The position numbers were made by a program, and so were the translations under genes. Source: Paraspadella gotoi (Eukaryota; Chaetognatha). Taken from it: a DNA stretch of 64,000 bases. Under the pieces are notes generated by a model. That model was not told the origin of the DNA. It saw nothing but the letters and a program-made list of their open reading frames with translations, and searched no databases. The stretch is taken from NCBI GenBank assembly GCA_051294375.1, contig CM119269.1, positions 9,794,782 to 9,858,781 of the forward strand. The letters are read 5' to 3'. Below are positions 34,965 through 58,760 of this stretch, piece after piece. Within the stretch, counting starts at the first letter, position 1. Each line of letters opens with the position of its first letter.

Positions 34965-35480
34965 TTAACGACAGGTCTGGCCTATGGCGCGGATCAACCT
35001 CTGGTTCCGACGGACGAGATCGACAAACGCGATCGTTCATTGGTTCATCATGAATCGACAGGTGACCAATCAGATCAAAGACGAACCTTCCTTAAGGGAA
35101 CCCAGTGATAAAAATGATATCATAAGCTTAAGGGTCTATCATCAAAGGAATTTGAATGGTGATAGTCACTAAAAAGTTAAACAATTAAATTTCTATTAAT
35201 CGTTTCGTCCGTTTATTTGTCCAAATTAAAATTAATCTAATTTAAAAATTATATTAATTTGTTACGTTTAATTCTGAATTTCTAAAACAGAGCCCCATTG
35301 TCTTAACTTTTACAGGAACGGTTCTTAGAAAAAGAGGCGAAACGCTTCATCAAACTGGCAGACTTCAAGAAGGAGACTTTCTTCAACTACAAAGAGTTAA
35401 TCAGCGACATGTGCTACGAGGCCAACTATGACATGGGTGTGCCCAAGAAGAAGAAGAAGCTGGTTGTCAAGGAGACGTGA
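34295..35480 (+). CDS. EF-hand-like paralogue b exons 5-8 (better copy)
   Basis: Exon 5, 34295-34489 (195 nt, EEEERVRREEE...PKRELIFPHSRKKDE, ends KWDEFSK); exon 6, 34812-34906 (LYVDKQYTGQDIL ... TLDPKWDYELEP); exon 7, 34975-35061 (87 nt, as in paralogue a); exon 8, 35316-35480 (165 nt, as in paralogue a; ends VVKET). Exon 6 lacks one G (ctctggctttcatg where paralogue a has ctttgggccttc), which shifts the frame. Exon 7 lacks a T and gains an A in compensation, so its length is right but the middle reads out of frame. Exon 8 is intact: a degenerate EF-hand (LADFKKETFFNYKE), then poly-Lys. Upstream exons 1-4 are at 20.7-22.9 kb. Confidence 0.75.
35096..35175 (-). mobile_element. End fragment of the TTAA inverted-repeat element (segment X copy 2)
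   Basis: Same fragment as at 31409-31495. It follows TTAA at 35092-35095. Confidence 0.75.
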
Positions 35481-35603
35481 GAAGGAGGAGGAGGAGGAAG
35501 ACGAGTCTGCGATGAAGAGTCTGTTTCATGAGCTGATTTTTTTTAAAAAAAAGTGTGTCAAATGTAAATCTAAATGTGATTGTTAGTAGTAAAGTTATTA
35601 GTA

Positions 35604-35609
35604 AATAAA
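35604..35609 (+). terminator. Polyadenylation signal AATAAA of EF-hand-like paralogue b
   Basis: AATAAA 124 bp after the stop codon at 35480. The opposite-strand gene has its own signal only about 80 bp further on. Confidence 0.6.
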
Positions 35610-35686
35610 AATTTTATCTGCGTAAATTATAGAATGTCCGAAATTGCTTCTGCTTTTAATTTTTGTTGGGGGGGTAGCATGAGCTC

Positions 35687-35692
35687 TTTATT
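35687..35692 (-). terminator. Polyadenylation signal AATAAA of the MAM/LDLa gene
   Basis: On minus, AATAAAGAGCTC lies about 90 bp after the TGA at 35781-35783. It is conserved in copy 1 and even in the degenerate third copy (ctctttattaa at about 56020). Confidence 0.6.
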
Positions 35693-35780
35693 AACCCACA
35701 AACGTCACCCCGCCCTTGGAAAACGCCGCATTGATACAACGCCGAGGACCTCTCCACGCCAACGCCGAATTGACGCCACG

Positions 35781-37601
35781 TCATATCCATCTCGAACCAG
35801 CGTCACCTTCCCACCTGTGCGGCCCCGTGTCAAAAGACGAAGTGGGTCCCTGATGCCAAGTCCAGTCTAAATCATCGGCGTCGTCTTGGGTCCAACCGCC
35901 GAGTCCGAATTCAAAATTGTCGCGCAGAGGAAAGTGGATGCATTGTTTGGGAAGTTCGTCCCAGTAGTCACCGCAATCGTCTGGTTTTAATGAGGGAGGG
36001 TTGAGAAAAAATAAGAGTTGGGGAGAAAGGGAGGGAAAAATACGTCATTTAAATATCGATTAAACGATATCACAAAATTATGATGATCAATCATGAGTTT
36101 TTTTATGTCCCACGACACGAATTGAAAGGACGGACGGTCTCGATTTGCCAACGCAGAGGGAAGTCGTTAGGACTGTGGATGGAACACAACGCCTGGGATG
36201 GTGTGTTCCCCCTCTGAGCCAAAGGTACGACCGTGAACGTGAGGTGGTGTGAATATACCGCCACAGTAGTAATCTTTTGACGTCATAATATGTTCGACGA
36301 ACTTTTTTTTTCTTTTTTATATATAGATATTAAATAAGCATTAGAAAACCATTCAGGCCGCGAACACGCCATTCTCTCACCCGTATAGTCGCAAAGACGA
36401 TCGACCGCCACGCAGGATCCGCGCGTGCAAGTTTTCTCCCACGGGTTGCACTTTTTTCTGACGGGCGGGAGGGCGCAGTCGAAGAAGGAAAAGTCGTCCA
36501 GGCCGAAGTCCGCGCGGGCACCGTACAGTTTTTGGGCCTTAGTAGGGCAGGCGGGGGAGGAGAGTATTGTGGGATGGAATGAGGTGAAATGATAAGGGAA
36601 AGGGATAAGTCATAAGGGAAGAAAGTTAAAATTGGGACGGTTCGACAAGTCAACTTATCATCTAATACCTTGGCCAGGAAGCAATTCAAAACTGACACGA
36701 TCCAAAGAGAGTAAACGACAAGATGCAAGAGTTAACCGATGTTATGTTTAACCATAATGTGTAACCATTCGCATACAGCTATATCACCCTGTTATAGTGG
36801 TGCTTCATCCTGTTATAAAAAACTAATCTATGTTTAATTTTTAAAGTGTTCTCTTGGCGGACCTTTATCAGAGGTTTCTAGATCATCACTTGCAAAGGCC
36901 AACCCTATTTAATCGAATAATTCACATCGCCATTAATTACCTCACCAATAATTAATTGATTAATTGACCTTACCTTAACTTGAATCCTAAAAGGCTTTTC
37001 CACTCGCCCGATGTAGATTCTTCCAGATTCCCAAGTTTTGTCTCTCCATCCGTCGAACTCTTGGAAGAGCAGCACCGAGTCGTGACCTTAATTCATTTGT
37101 ATTAAAATGTAAAAAAATATTAGAAAAAGTCTTTAGCTTTAAAACAAAATACAACAAAATAATTGGCTCTTCAAACCTAAGACAATTTGAAATCCCTCGC
37201 AATATAAAAAAAATCTGCCAATCTCTCACCGGAAATGTTCATATAAATCTTAAAGTATCCAATGTGGAATCCATAATTGCTGAACCAAAAATCCATCATG
37301 CAACCCGCGCCGGCGTGTTGGAAAAGGGGACTCTCCAACACGGCCACCTGATGTTGAATTGGAGGAAATTATTGTTATCGTTTTCGGAAGGCAATGAAAG
37401 TACTCTCCCGTCGCGTTCTCTCCTCGACCCCCCCCCTCGTCAACTCACGTCGTCGGCATGACCCAAATCTCCGTGAGTCGCGAGGTAAGTTCCAGAGGAG
37501 TCGCCAATTTTGCCGAGGGTGTGGTCGGAGTCTGGACCCGTGAAGTTGGTCGTGGTTGGACCCACTTGAGTGGACCATTTGAAGGGGCCTTTGCTGGTGT
37601 C
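35781..37601 (-). CDS. MAM/LDLa gene 2, 3' part: MAM, LDLa, truncated MAM, stop
   Basis: Transcript order: 37601-37449 (DTSKGPFKWSTQVG, DSDHTLGKIGDSSGTYLATH), 37347-37230 (VAVLESPLFQHAGAGCMMDF, FSNYGFHIGYFKIYMN), 37086-36974 (HDSVLLFQEFDGWRDKTWES, EKPFRIQVK), 36537-36381 (ARADFGLDDFSFFDC then LDLa CNPWEKTCTRGSCVAVDRLC) and 35980-35781 (DDCGDYWDELPKQC ending the LDLa, then FEFGLGGWTQDDADDLDWTW). All are open, with matching phases: one full MAM, one LDLa, and the first third of another MAM, then TGA. A GTGGGA inside the last exon could be a donor, but no later exon exists and an AATAAA follows. Extracellular adhesion-type mosaic resembling MALRD1/MAMDC4. The upstream exon is the LDLa exon at 38185-38277, or its fuller copy at 58761-58988. 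Confidence 0.85.
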
Positions 37602-37817
37602 CTACAGAGGGGGTGGAATTGAAGAAAAAAAGAGAAGATAGAGAAACGAGATAATGGGAAAAAAAATTTGACGAGAACATACATGCATATAAATTATAAT
37701 ACAAACATGTATTTCATCGTTATACAGCGTAAGGGAAAAACAATTTCCGTTTTTCCAGATATTTCGACATATTTTTAAGTCATCGTAAGTAAACCTAATA
37801 ATTATGAAGAGAGAAAA

Positions 37818-38184
37818 NNNNNNNNNNNNNNNNNNNNNNNNNNNNNNNNNNNNNNNNNNNNNNNNNNNNNNNNNNNNNNNNNNNNNNNNNNNNNNNNNNN
37901 NNNNNNNNNNNNNNNNNNNNNNNNNNNNNNNNNNNNNNNNNNNNNNNNNNNNNNNNNNNNNNNNNNNNNNNNNNNNNNNNNNNNNNNNNNNNNNNNNNNN
38001 NNNNNNNNNNNNNNNNNNNNNNNNNNNNNNNNNNNNNNNNNNNNNNNNNNNNNNNNNNNNNNNNNNNNNNNNNNNNNNNNNNNNNNNNNNNNNNNNNNNN
38101 NNNNNNNNNNNNNNNNNNNNNNNNNNNNNNNNNNNNNNNNNNNNNNNNNNNNNNNNNNNNNNNNNNNNNNNNNNNNNNNNNNNN
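37818..38184. other. 367-N assembly gap
   Basis: By comparison with 58200-58830, the missing piece is a GA/CT microsatellite plus pyrimidine-rich intron. Confidence 0.95.
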
Positions 38185-38277
38185 TGATGCAATCGACTTC
38201 GAAGTCGCAGACTTTGGAGGCGTCGATCGTCTGGTCGCCGCAATCGATTCCGCCGCCGCCGCCGGTGGAGGGACAGG
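38185..38277 (-). CDS. LDLa exon fragment of MAM/LDLa gene 2
   Basis: Reads CPSTGGGGGIDCGDQTIDAS then KVCDFEVDCI, an LDLa repeat cut at its 3' side by the N gap. The fuller copy at 58761-58988 completes it (NGTDERFCGTCDFEDAGSG). Left of the shared part the sequence departs from that copy at 'ggagggacag'. Here the frame continuous with GIDCGD is intact, whereas the 58.8-kb copy carries an extra base (ctggtgcgcc). Confidence 0.75.
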
Positions 38278-38834
38278 GTTATTCCTGTCATTATTGTTGT
38301 TGTCAGAAAGTCGACAGCTCTGGAGGGGATGCATGGGACATCCTGCTTCTCTATCCTACATTTTCATTAATCACAAGAATTGCATTCAGATAAACTGGGC
38401 GGCCAAAAATCCGTAGTCACTATCATTTGTTTTAATTTTTAGGGTTTCTAAATATATTCCCTTTTTTCTTCTATCATAAACCGTTTATGTGCTGTAATAA
38501 CTTGAAGTTAGTCCCATTAGATCTGGACCTCCCTGTAATAACTAGACCAAAAGCACCAGGACTTTTCTCCAAACCGTAATTGCTTACTTAATAACCCTTT
38601 CCACGAAAAAAGACCCTACAAGCGCCGCTACTCAAAGAGCTCTTCAATGCTTCTCCATTCGGACGGCCTCCCTTTGCCCTCTCATACCCCACCAAAATTC
38701 CGACGGCCCTCTTCCCTTGCCCTCCCCCCACCAAAATTCCATTCACCGATTTCTGAGAATTTCGCTTCCAAAACATCGAGAATTTTTCCGCCCAACGAAG
38801 CTTTAGGCGTCATCATGACGGATGTTGGTATCAC

Positions 38835-38945
38835 GGGGCAGGTGTCGGCTTGGGTGTCGGCTTGGGCGAGGGTTCTACTGGCTTGGGTGTCGGCTTGGGT
38901 GTAGGCTTGGCGAGGGTTCTACTGGCTTGGGTCTCGGCGTCGGCT
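38835..38945. repeat. Pro-rich coding minisatellite
   Basis: The block 'cgagggttctactggcttgg' with 'gtgtcggcttgggtgtcggc' occurs twice, encoding (KPTPKPVEPSP) units on minus. One unit lacks a base. Confidence 0.75.
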
Positions 38946-40491
38946 CAGGTTTCGGTTTAGCTTCTTCTGTCGGTTTTTCTTTTAAAACAAAATATTAAAA
39001 ACGATATAATATTGTAATATAAGTATCGCAGCAATAAGTTGAAAGTGTTTCTTGCAGTATACTGTATCATACAGTTATGTGAACTTCGACCTACCCTCTC
39101 TCCTTCCAGCCTTCTCTTTCTTGAAAAACACAAATAACAATATTTTAATAATTTAATTTATAGATATTTCCTTAATTCATAAAATAGAGTTCTATACAGT
39201 TCTCCCTTCCCCTCCCTCCTCACTTTTCCGGTTCGTCCGGCACGCTCTCGTCCTCATCCTCGTCGTCGTCTTCCTCGTCGTCGGCGTCGTCGTCGTCCTC
39301 GTCCTCCGTTCCTTCGTCCTCATCGTCGTCGTCGTCGACCTCAACGTCCTTTGGCGTCTTCGTCGTATCCGACGTCTCCGTATTTTTGAGTCTTTGAGAA
39401 AAGAATCGATGAATTCAGTTTGAGAGAGAAAAACCCGAAGAGTCTTTGTCGCCGGCTACGAAGATGGCGCTGATGTCGTCGTCCTTGAGGAGAGGATGAG
39501 ATAAAACAAAAGGCGAGCGGAAGGAATTGAAGTTAAATTTTGGACCGATATTAAGCAAGAGATTAACGTATTCTTCTCATGAAATATTATTAAAAATTAT
39601 TAGATAATACAAAAGTCTTTTAAAACTCAAGACAAATATAAAAAAAATATTTGACAAGGATAGGAATAATCGTCGAAAGCAATAAAATGCAATAGTCACA
39701 TGGACGTTCGCATTTATCACATTTGCATATTTCAGTATTGATGTTTTATCCGACGCGAAGCATAATTGTGCCTTTAAGGTATAGATTATGATAAACGACT
39801 ACAAATAAACTTCAATGAAATTTGGTATGAAAAATTTTTATTAAAATTTATGCTTAAACTCCTGAAAACAATTGTTAAAGGAGTTTCTTCTGAGGTTTCT
39901 TCTGATGATAAGGCTAATTGGCTCTATTTATACAACAAGTGAAAAAACGAAATTGAATTTCGACATCCGCGACACAATTCTTAAATTCGTAACAAAAATA
40001 TAAAATATTAATTACGAAATTCCGAGACTATATCGGGGAATCTTACTATGTATATTCTGTTATAATGATTTTTTTTTTCTACTAATATCGGGTTCGAATA
40101 CGTCGTTCGAAGATCTAGTCTAGTAAAAAAAAGCCAATCAATGAGATAATATTAAAAGCCTCTAACCGATTCTACGACTCATCAAGTTAGCTGAATGAAA
40201 TCCCCACCTCATGACTACGTGATCCCATATGATCTGGTGAGCGTATCCTTAAACTTCACCCGCCGCCCTTACCTACTCTTCACTCACCGTCAATCCGATA
40301 GACTTCATCGCGACTTTAAACTCTTCCCTGTCGAGTCTAAAGTCTCGATTCCGCGTCGTGTTTGGCGAAGGCGCGCAAGGCCACGCCCACGACGCCGGCG
40401 CGGCAGAATTCCACGACGTCGAGGCGTCGTTTGCTCGAGCGTCGATAGCGTTGAGGACGCGGGCGTAGAGGTCAACGTCGATCTGTGGAGA

Positions 40492-40568
<77 letters not shown>

Positions 40569-41081
40569 GGAAGGAGAAAAGGAGTGAAGGCAGCTTTTAG
40601 AATCCATCGAAAAAATATCTTCTATTCGCTAAACCTGTAGACTCGTTACGGTCTGTCAAGTCTAAACATTGTCACCTTGGGATTCTCAGCACTTCTCTTT
40701 CCAATGTCTTCTTTAAAAACTGTCAGCAATTCTCTCTCCACTGTCATCTCGTTTGTCACCTTCAAAACTATCTGCGCTTGTCTCTTCACCATCATATCTT
40801 TTTGTCACCTTTAAAACTGTCAACACTTTTCTCCACCGTCATTTCCTTTGTCATCTTCAAAACATCTCAGGAATTCTTTCCACCGTCTGTTGGAGACGTG
40901 AAGAGGATCCGTCAAAGACTCTGAACTTACCCATGTGACATTCACATTCACACCGTCATCTCCTTGGTCACTTCAAAACCGTGAGCGCCTCTCCAACGTC
41001 AATCGTATCGTCGTCGTCTTGATCCATCGATTCGAAGGCCGCCTCCATCTTCTCCAAGACGCGTCGACCGATGACGAACAT
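38838..41081 (-). CDS. EF-hand protein with acidic and Pro/Lys-rich C-terminus
   Basis: The first exon (41081 down to about 40981) contains a canonical EF-hand loop, DQDDDDTIDVGE, after MFVIGRRVLEKMEAAFESM. Exon 40482-40288 (195 nt, open) starts IDVDLYARVLNAIDAR and ends DFRLDREEFKVAMKSIGLT, the second half of another EF-hand; its middle resembles EF sequence only in another frame (FCRAGVVGVALRAFAKHDAE). Exon 39483-39435 reads ISAIFVAGDKDSSG, the start of a third EF loop. Exon 39391-about 39222 is an acidic tail (DDDDDEDEGTEDEDDDDADD) ending VPDEPEK. A short Lys-rich piece at about 39110 and a Pro-rich repeat exon (38980-38838, KPTPKPVEPSPKPT) may follow by splicing. Probable Ca2+-binding protein of the calmodulin or light-chain class. 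Phases are only partly consistent. Confidence 0.6.
40490..40566. repeat. (GA)n microsatellite beside a splice acceptor
   Basis: On minus this is the (CT)n tract leading to the ccacag acceptor of the EF-hand exon 40482-40288. Confidence 0.93.
40660..40995. repeat. Tandem repeat with a unit of about 55-60 bp
   Basis: Five or six diverged units built on 'tgtcaccttcaaaactgtca' then 'gcacttctctccaccgtcat'. The edge of the EF-hand gene's first exon (gtgagcgcctctccaacgtc) resembles a unit, so the array may have started from exon sequence. Confidence 0.75.
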
Positions 41082-41209
41082 CTTCGGGGATTAATTAATA
41101 AATGAGATGAATTAATTAATTTAATTAATGCGATTCATCGGTTAGATAGAGTGTGGCTTTAGTAAACGAGTCATTTGTTAAACTAATTAAGTTTAACTCT
41201 ATATTTGGG

Positions 41210-41345
41210 CTGTATGTTGACTTGGATATAACGATATAGCGTATCGGATCCGGGGCTTTGAAACCTGGGTTGGGGTTTTACGCGCTCCCAACGCTTGGCT
41301 GAAGGGCATCTACCGGGTAGGGATCGACCCCGGTAGCTTAGGGTC
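41210..41345. repeat. tRNA-related repeat family 2, diverged copy
   Basis: On minus it has the order 'accgggtcgatccctacccg', 'aaaaccccaacccaggtttc', 'aaagccccgg'. This follows the layout of the copies at 52935-53160 (aaaaaccccaagcctggttc, caagcccagg) but with strong divergence. The box B-like GGTTTCAAAGCC suggests a tRNA origin. Confidence 0.45.
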
Positions 41346-41714
41346 AGGAGATGATTCCTTCAATCAATTCATTTAATCACGATTCAGGAAACCACGATTA
41401 GGATGAACTGGGCAATGCCCGCTACATTTACTGGTAAAAGTCACGTGGACCAATAGGATATTTTAAATTATTGATAATAAATTAAAATGGACAATGAAAT
41501 ACTCGTACTCACGTCCTCTTCGTGTCATCCATTCTGGTTCAGAATTGATGACCTTAAAAAACAGATTATAAAATCCGAAGTTTAAATTCGAAATTTATGT
41601 CGTAAGGCGAACGGAAAAATCAGCGCGGAATTTTGACGAAAAACGAGTTTATGAAAAAACTAACCGTTTTAACGCAATTGAGAAATTCTGTTGAAACCTG
41701 ATTCAAGTTAGAGA

Positions 41715-41722
41715 GAGTCGGG

Positions 41723-41787
<65 letters not shown>

Positions 41788-41897
41788 AGAGAGGAGAGAG
41801 AGAGAGAGACACGAGAACCACTCGAGTAAATCTGATTGGTTGTCCCGTTTCGAGCCGCATCAAAGGTAAGTTGCTCCGAGTTCTCGAATTACCTTAC

Positions 41898-41972
<75 letters not shown>
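41715..41972. repeat. (AG)n and (CT)n tracts in inverted arrangement
   Basis: About 95 bp of (AG)n (41715-41812) and about 70 bp of (CT)n (41899-41972) are separated by 86 bp. Transcribed RNA or single strands could form a long hairpin. Both tracts carry a single 'gg'/'cct' interruption. Confidence 0.9.
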
Positions 41973-41973
<1 letters not shown>

Positions 41974-42059
41974 ATTTGAGGAGGTATTTTTAGTATTTAA
42001 GGGTTCTATACTGCAGCAACCGACGCAATCTGAACTGTATTAATTTTAATTACACAAAT

Positions 42060-42118
42060 ATTTAGAAATCTTTAGAAATCTTTAGAAATCTTTACAAATC
42101 TTTATAAATCTTTGTGAA
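42060..42118. repeat. 11-bp tandem repeat
   Basis: Five to six units of 'tttagaaatct' with late substitutions (tttacaaatct, tttataaatct). Confidence 0.85.
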
Positions 42119-42479
42119 ACAAAATTTTTCAAGGAAATTATTATTTACTTGGTTCCTTCCTCCTCTCCCTTTATCCTTTTCTTCTCCATCTTTCTCTCCT
42201 CCCTCCATACTTCCCTTCTCTCCCTCTCTCTCCCCTCCCCCCTCTTTCACCATTTTACCTCTCCACCACCACTCCATCTAATTTTAATTACATAAATAAT
42301 ACAGACTTTTAGACTCATCCTTATTTAGCCACACTTTGACAAAACAGAAATACAAAGACGACCAAAAACTAATAATTTCTTTTAGTCTCGCTTTTAGAAA
42401 TTCAATACTTTCGTCACTTTCTAATCTCTTTCTCTCTTCTCTTCCTACCCCCTCCCCCCTCCACTCCCCCCTCATTCAG

Positions 42480-54299
<11,820 letters not shown>

Positions 54300-54324
54300 N
54301 NNNNNNNNNNNNNNNNNNNNNNNN
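54300..54324. other. 25-N gap at the palindrome centre
   Basis: Sequence right of the gap is the reverse complement of that left of it (54325-54550 equals the complement of about 53928-54150). Confidence 0.98.
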
Positions 54325-55885
<1,561 letters not shown>

Positions 55886-55899
55886 AATTTTTTCAAATT

Positions 55900-58200
55900 A
55901 TCTAAATTTTATTTTATTTATTAAAGTTTATTTATTAATAAAATTTTAATCTCTTAAATTATATATTTCCTAAATTTCTTCTTTCTTTTAATTTTTCTCT
56001 TTTGTTTTATTCATTATCTCTTTATTAATCCCACAAACTTCACCCCCCTCACTTTTTTAAAAACTCCTTTTCATTTTTAATACAACTCCTATTTACCTCT
56101 CCACTCCACTTCCAATTTTACTCCACTGTCATAAATCCATGCCCTCTTAACCACTTCACCTTCGCCACCTGTTCTTTCCCTTTTCAAAAATACTAATTTT
56201 TCCCTTATTCCAATTCCGATTCTAAATCATCTATCTTCTTCTTTTTTCTCAACCTCTCCTTTATTCCTAATTCAAAAATTTTCTTTTCTCATATTAAATT
56301 TTAAATTTTCATTTTTTTTAATTCTTCCCATTATCTACATCACCTTCCTCAATCATTTCCTTTTTTAATTATTTTTTATGAAAAAAATAAGATAGTTTTT
56401 AAACGAGTTATTTAAAAATACGTCATTTAAATATCATTAAACATATATCACAAATAATTATATATCAATCATGAGTTTTTTTTATCTTCCACTACAATTT
56501 AAAGTCGTACGTTCTCCATTTCCAAACGTCAGAATGGAAGTCCATTAGTACTGTGGTGTGTAAACACACGCACTGGTATGTTTTTTTCCCCCTCTTTAGT
56601 CCCAAAGTTTACGTACGCTTAAGCTTTATGTTGTTTTTTATACACGCTCACAGTTAGTTAATCTTTTAACTTCATAATATGTTTCGTACGTAACTTTTTT
56701 TTTTTTTTTAATATAGTATATTAAATAATCATTAAAAACCATTCAGTCCGCAACACCCATTCTTCACCCTTATAGTCGCAAATAGGGGTACGATCGTACC
56801 GCCACGTCATTATCCGCCTCTGTCAAGTTTTTTCTCCCACGTGTTTTCACTTTTTTCTACGGTCGGTAGGGTTCCAGTATCGAAAAAGGTAAAAGTCGTC
56901 CAGGTCTAAGTCCCGTCGTCTCAACGTTTACAGTTTTTGGTTTTCCTTATTAGTTGTCACGGGGGTTTTGGATGGTATAGGTGAAGTTAAGTATGTCTAG
57001 AGATAATTATTTAAATTAGAGTTAAATTAGTCATCTTAAATATTCTAAACCTGAGATTTATACTAAACTAATCATTCTACCTTATAACATTCAATTACAC
57101 GATCCAAGAAATTAAACGAAATATGCAAGAGTTTAACCGATGTTATTTTTAACCATTAATGATTAACCATGCGACATACAGCTATTATCACCTCTTTATA
57201 TTTGTCTTCACCTTTATAAAAAACTAATCTATTTTTAATTTTTAAAGTTTTCTCTTCGGTACCTTTATGAATTTTCTAATTCAATCACTTTCAAAGCCAA
57301 CCCTAATTATATCGTAATAATTCACATCGCCATTAATTACCCTCACCAATAATTAAATTTGATTAATTTCTACCTTACCTTAACTAAATCCAAAATCTTT
57401 TCCACTCGTCCCTATTGATTCTTGTCCAATTCCAATTTTGTCTCTCCATCCTTCAACTCTTGGATAACTTCCACATTCTGTACCTTAATTCATTTGTATT
57501 AAATTAAAAAAAATATTAGAAAAAATCTTAACTTTAACAAAATACAACAAAAATAAATCGTCTCTTCAACATAAGACAATTTAATCCCCTCCAATATAAA
57601 GAAAAATCTGCCAATCTCATCACCTTAAAATGTTCATATAAATCTTTAAAGTTAATCCCAATGTGTTAACCATAATTCTGTAACCCAAAATCCATCATGC
57701 AACCCGTCCCGTCTGTTTTAAAATGTACTCTCCAACACGGCCACCTGTATTGTTGAATTGTAGGAAATTATTTTTATCGTTTTCGTCTAAGGTTCAATTA
57801 ATTACTTCTCCCTTCGTCTTTCTCTCCTCGACCCCCCCTCGTTCAACTCACGTACGTCAGTCTCATTACCAACTCATGATTCCCGGTCTCGTATTAATTT
57901 CCAGGAGTAGTCGCTATTTGTCCAGGGTGTGTTTTCGTATCTTACCGTGAAGTTTGTTCGTGTGTTTACCCACTTTTATTGACGATTTAAGGGGCCTTGT
58001 CTGGTTCCTTAAAAGGTGTTAATTGAAAAAAAAAAGTAAGATAATGGGGAAAAAAAAATTTGACTAAACATACATTCATATAATTATAAATACAAAACAT
58101 TTATTCATCTTTATACAGACGTTAAGGGAAAAACAAATTTCGTTTTCCCAATATTTCGACATATTTTTTAGGTCATCGTAATTAAACCTATAATTATGAA
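55900..58200 (-). pseudogene. Third, G-depleted copy of segment X (MAM/LDLa 3' exons)
   Basis: Colinear with about 35580-37810, but most plus-strand G residues are replaced by T or missing while A, C and T positions are kept. For example, 'atgtccgaaattgcttctgc' of copy 2 appears as 'atttcctaaatttcttcttt'. The depletion is strongest at 55.9-56.5 kb and weaker towards 58 kb. The MAM and LDLa exons are still recognisable by position (aaaatccatcatgcaacccg, ctctccaacacggccacctg) but no frame survives. The bias is to one base on one strand, so neither CpG deamination nor repeat-induced point mutation explains it. Confidence 0.8.
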
Positions 58201-58272
58201 AGAGAGAAAAAGTGAGAGAGAGATTGAGAAAGAGTGTGTGGTGTGAGAGGGAGATGAGAGAGGAGAGAGAGG

Positions 58273-58324
<52 letters not shown>

Positions 58325-58760
58325 TACCGCAATACAAAGAGTTACGATAACTTATATTCCAGTGTATTGACAAATCTCCCATTTATGAAATCTTTCTCGT
58401 TCCAATCCCTTATCTCTTCTCCCCTCTCTGCCCTCTCCCATCTTCCCACTCTCTCTGCCTCTCCCCCTCTCTGCCCTCTCCATCTCCCATCTCTGCCTCA
58501 CTCCCATCTCCCCTCTCTGACCCTCTCCAATCTCCCCCTCTCTGCACTCTGCCATCTCCCCCTCCTACTTGCCCCTCCCATCTCACCCATCTCTGCCTTT
58601 TCATCTCCCCCCTCATATCCCCCCTCTCTCCCCTCTCCCATTCTCAACCTCTTTATGCCGCTCTCCATATCCCCCTATCTCCCTTCCCATATCCCCCTCT
58701 CTCCCTCTCCCATCTCCGCATTCACTCCTCCCTCTCCCCTCTTCCCCCTCCCCTCCTCAC
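58200..58760. repeat. GA microsatellite and CT-rich minisatellite-like intron
   Basis: 58200-58323 is GA-rich with interruptions; 58400-58760 is a pyrimidine-rich tract of loosely repeated 'ccctctctgccctctcccat' units. This is the sequence hidden by the 367-N gap at 37818. Confidence 0.85.

Larger units (their letters stand above)
33755..37817. repeat. Segment X, copy 2
   Basis: Second copy of 30078-33614, extending 5' of the minus gene as far as a 367-N gap (37818-38184). Its reading frames are better preserved than in copy 1. Confidence 0.93.

Noticed and set aside
30078-37817. Biological tandem gene duplication
   Set aside because: Differences are nearly all homopolymer indels, introns are as similar as exons, and a 25-N gap marks the join. 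Artefact or unmerged haplotypes is the simpler reading, though not proven.
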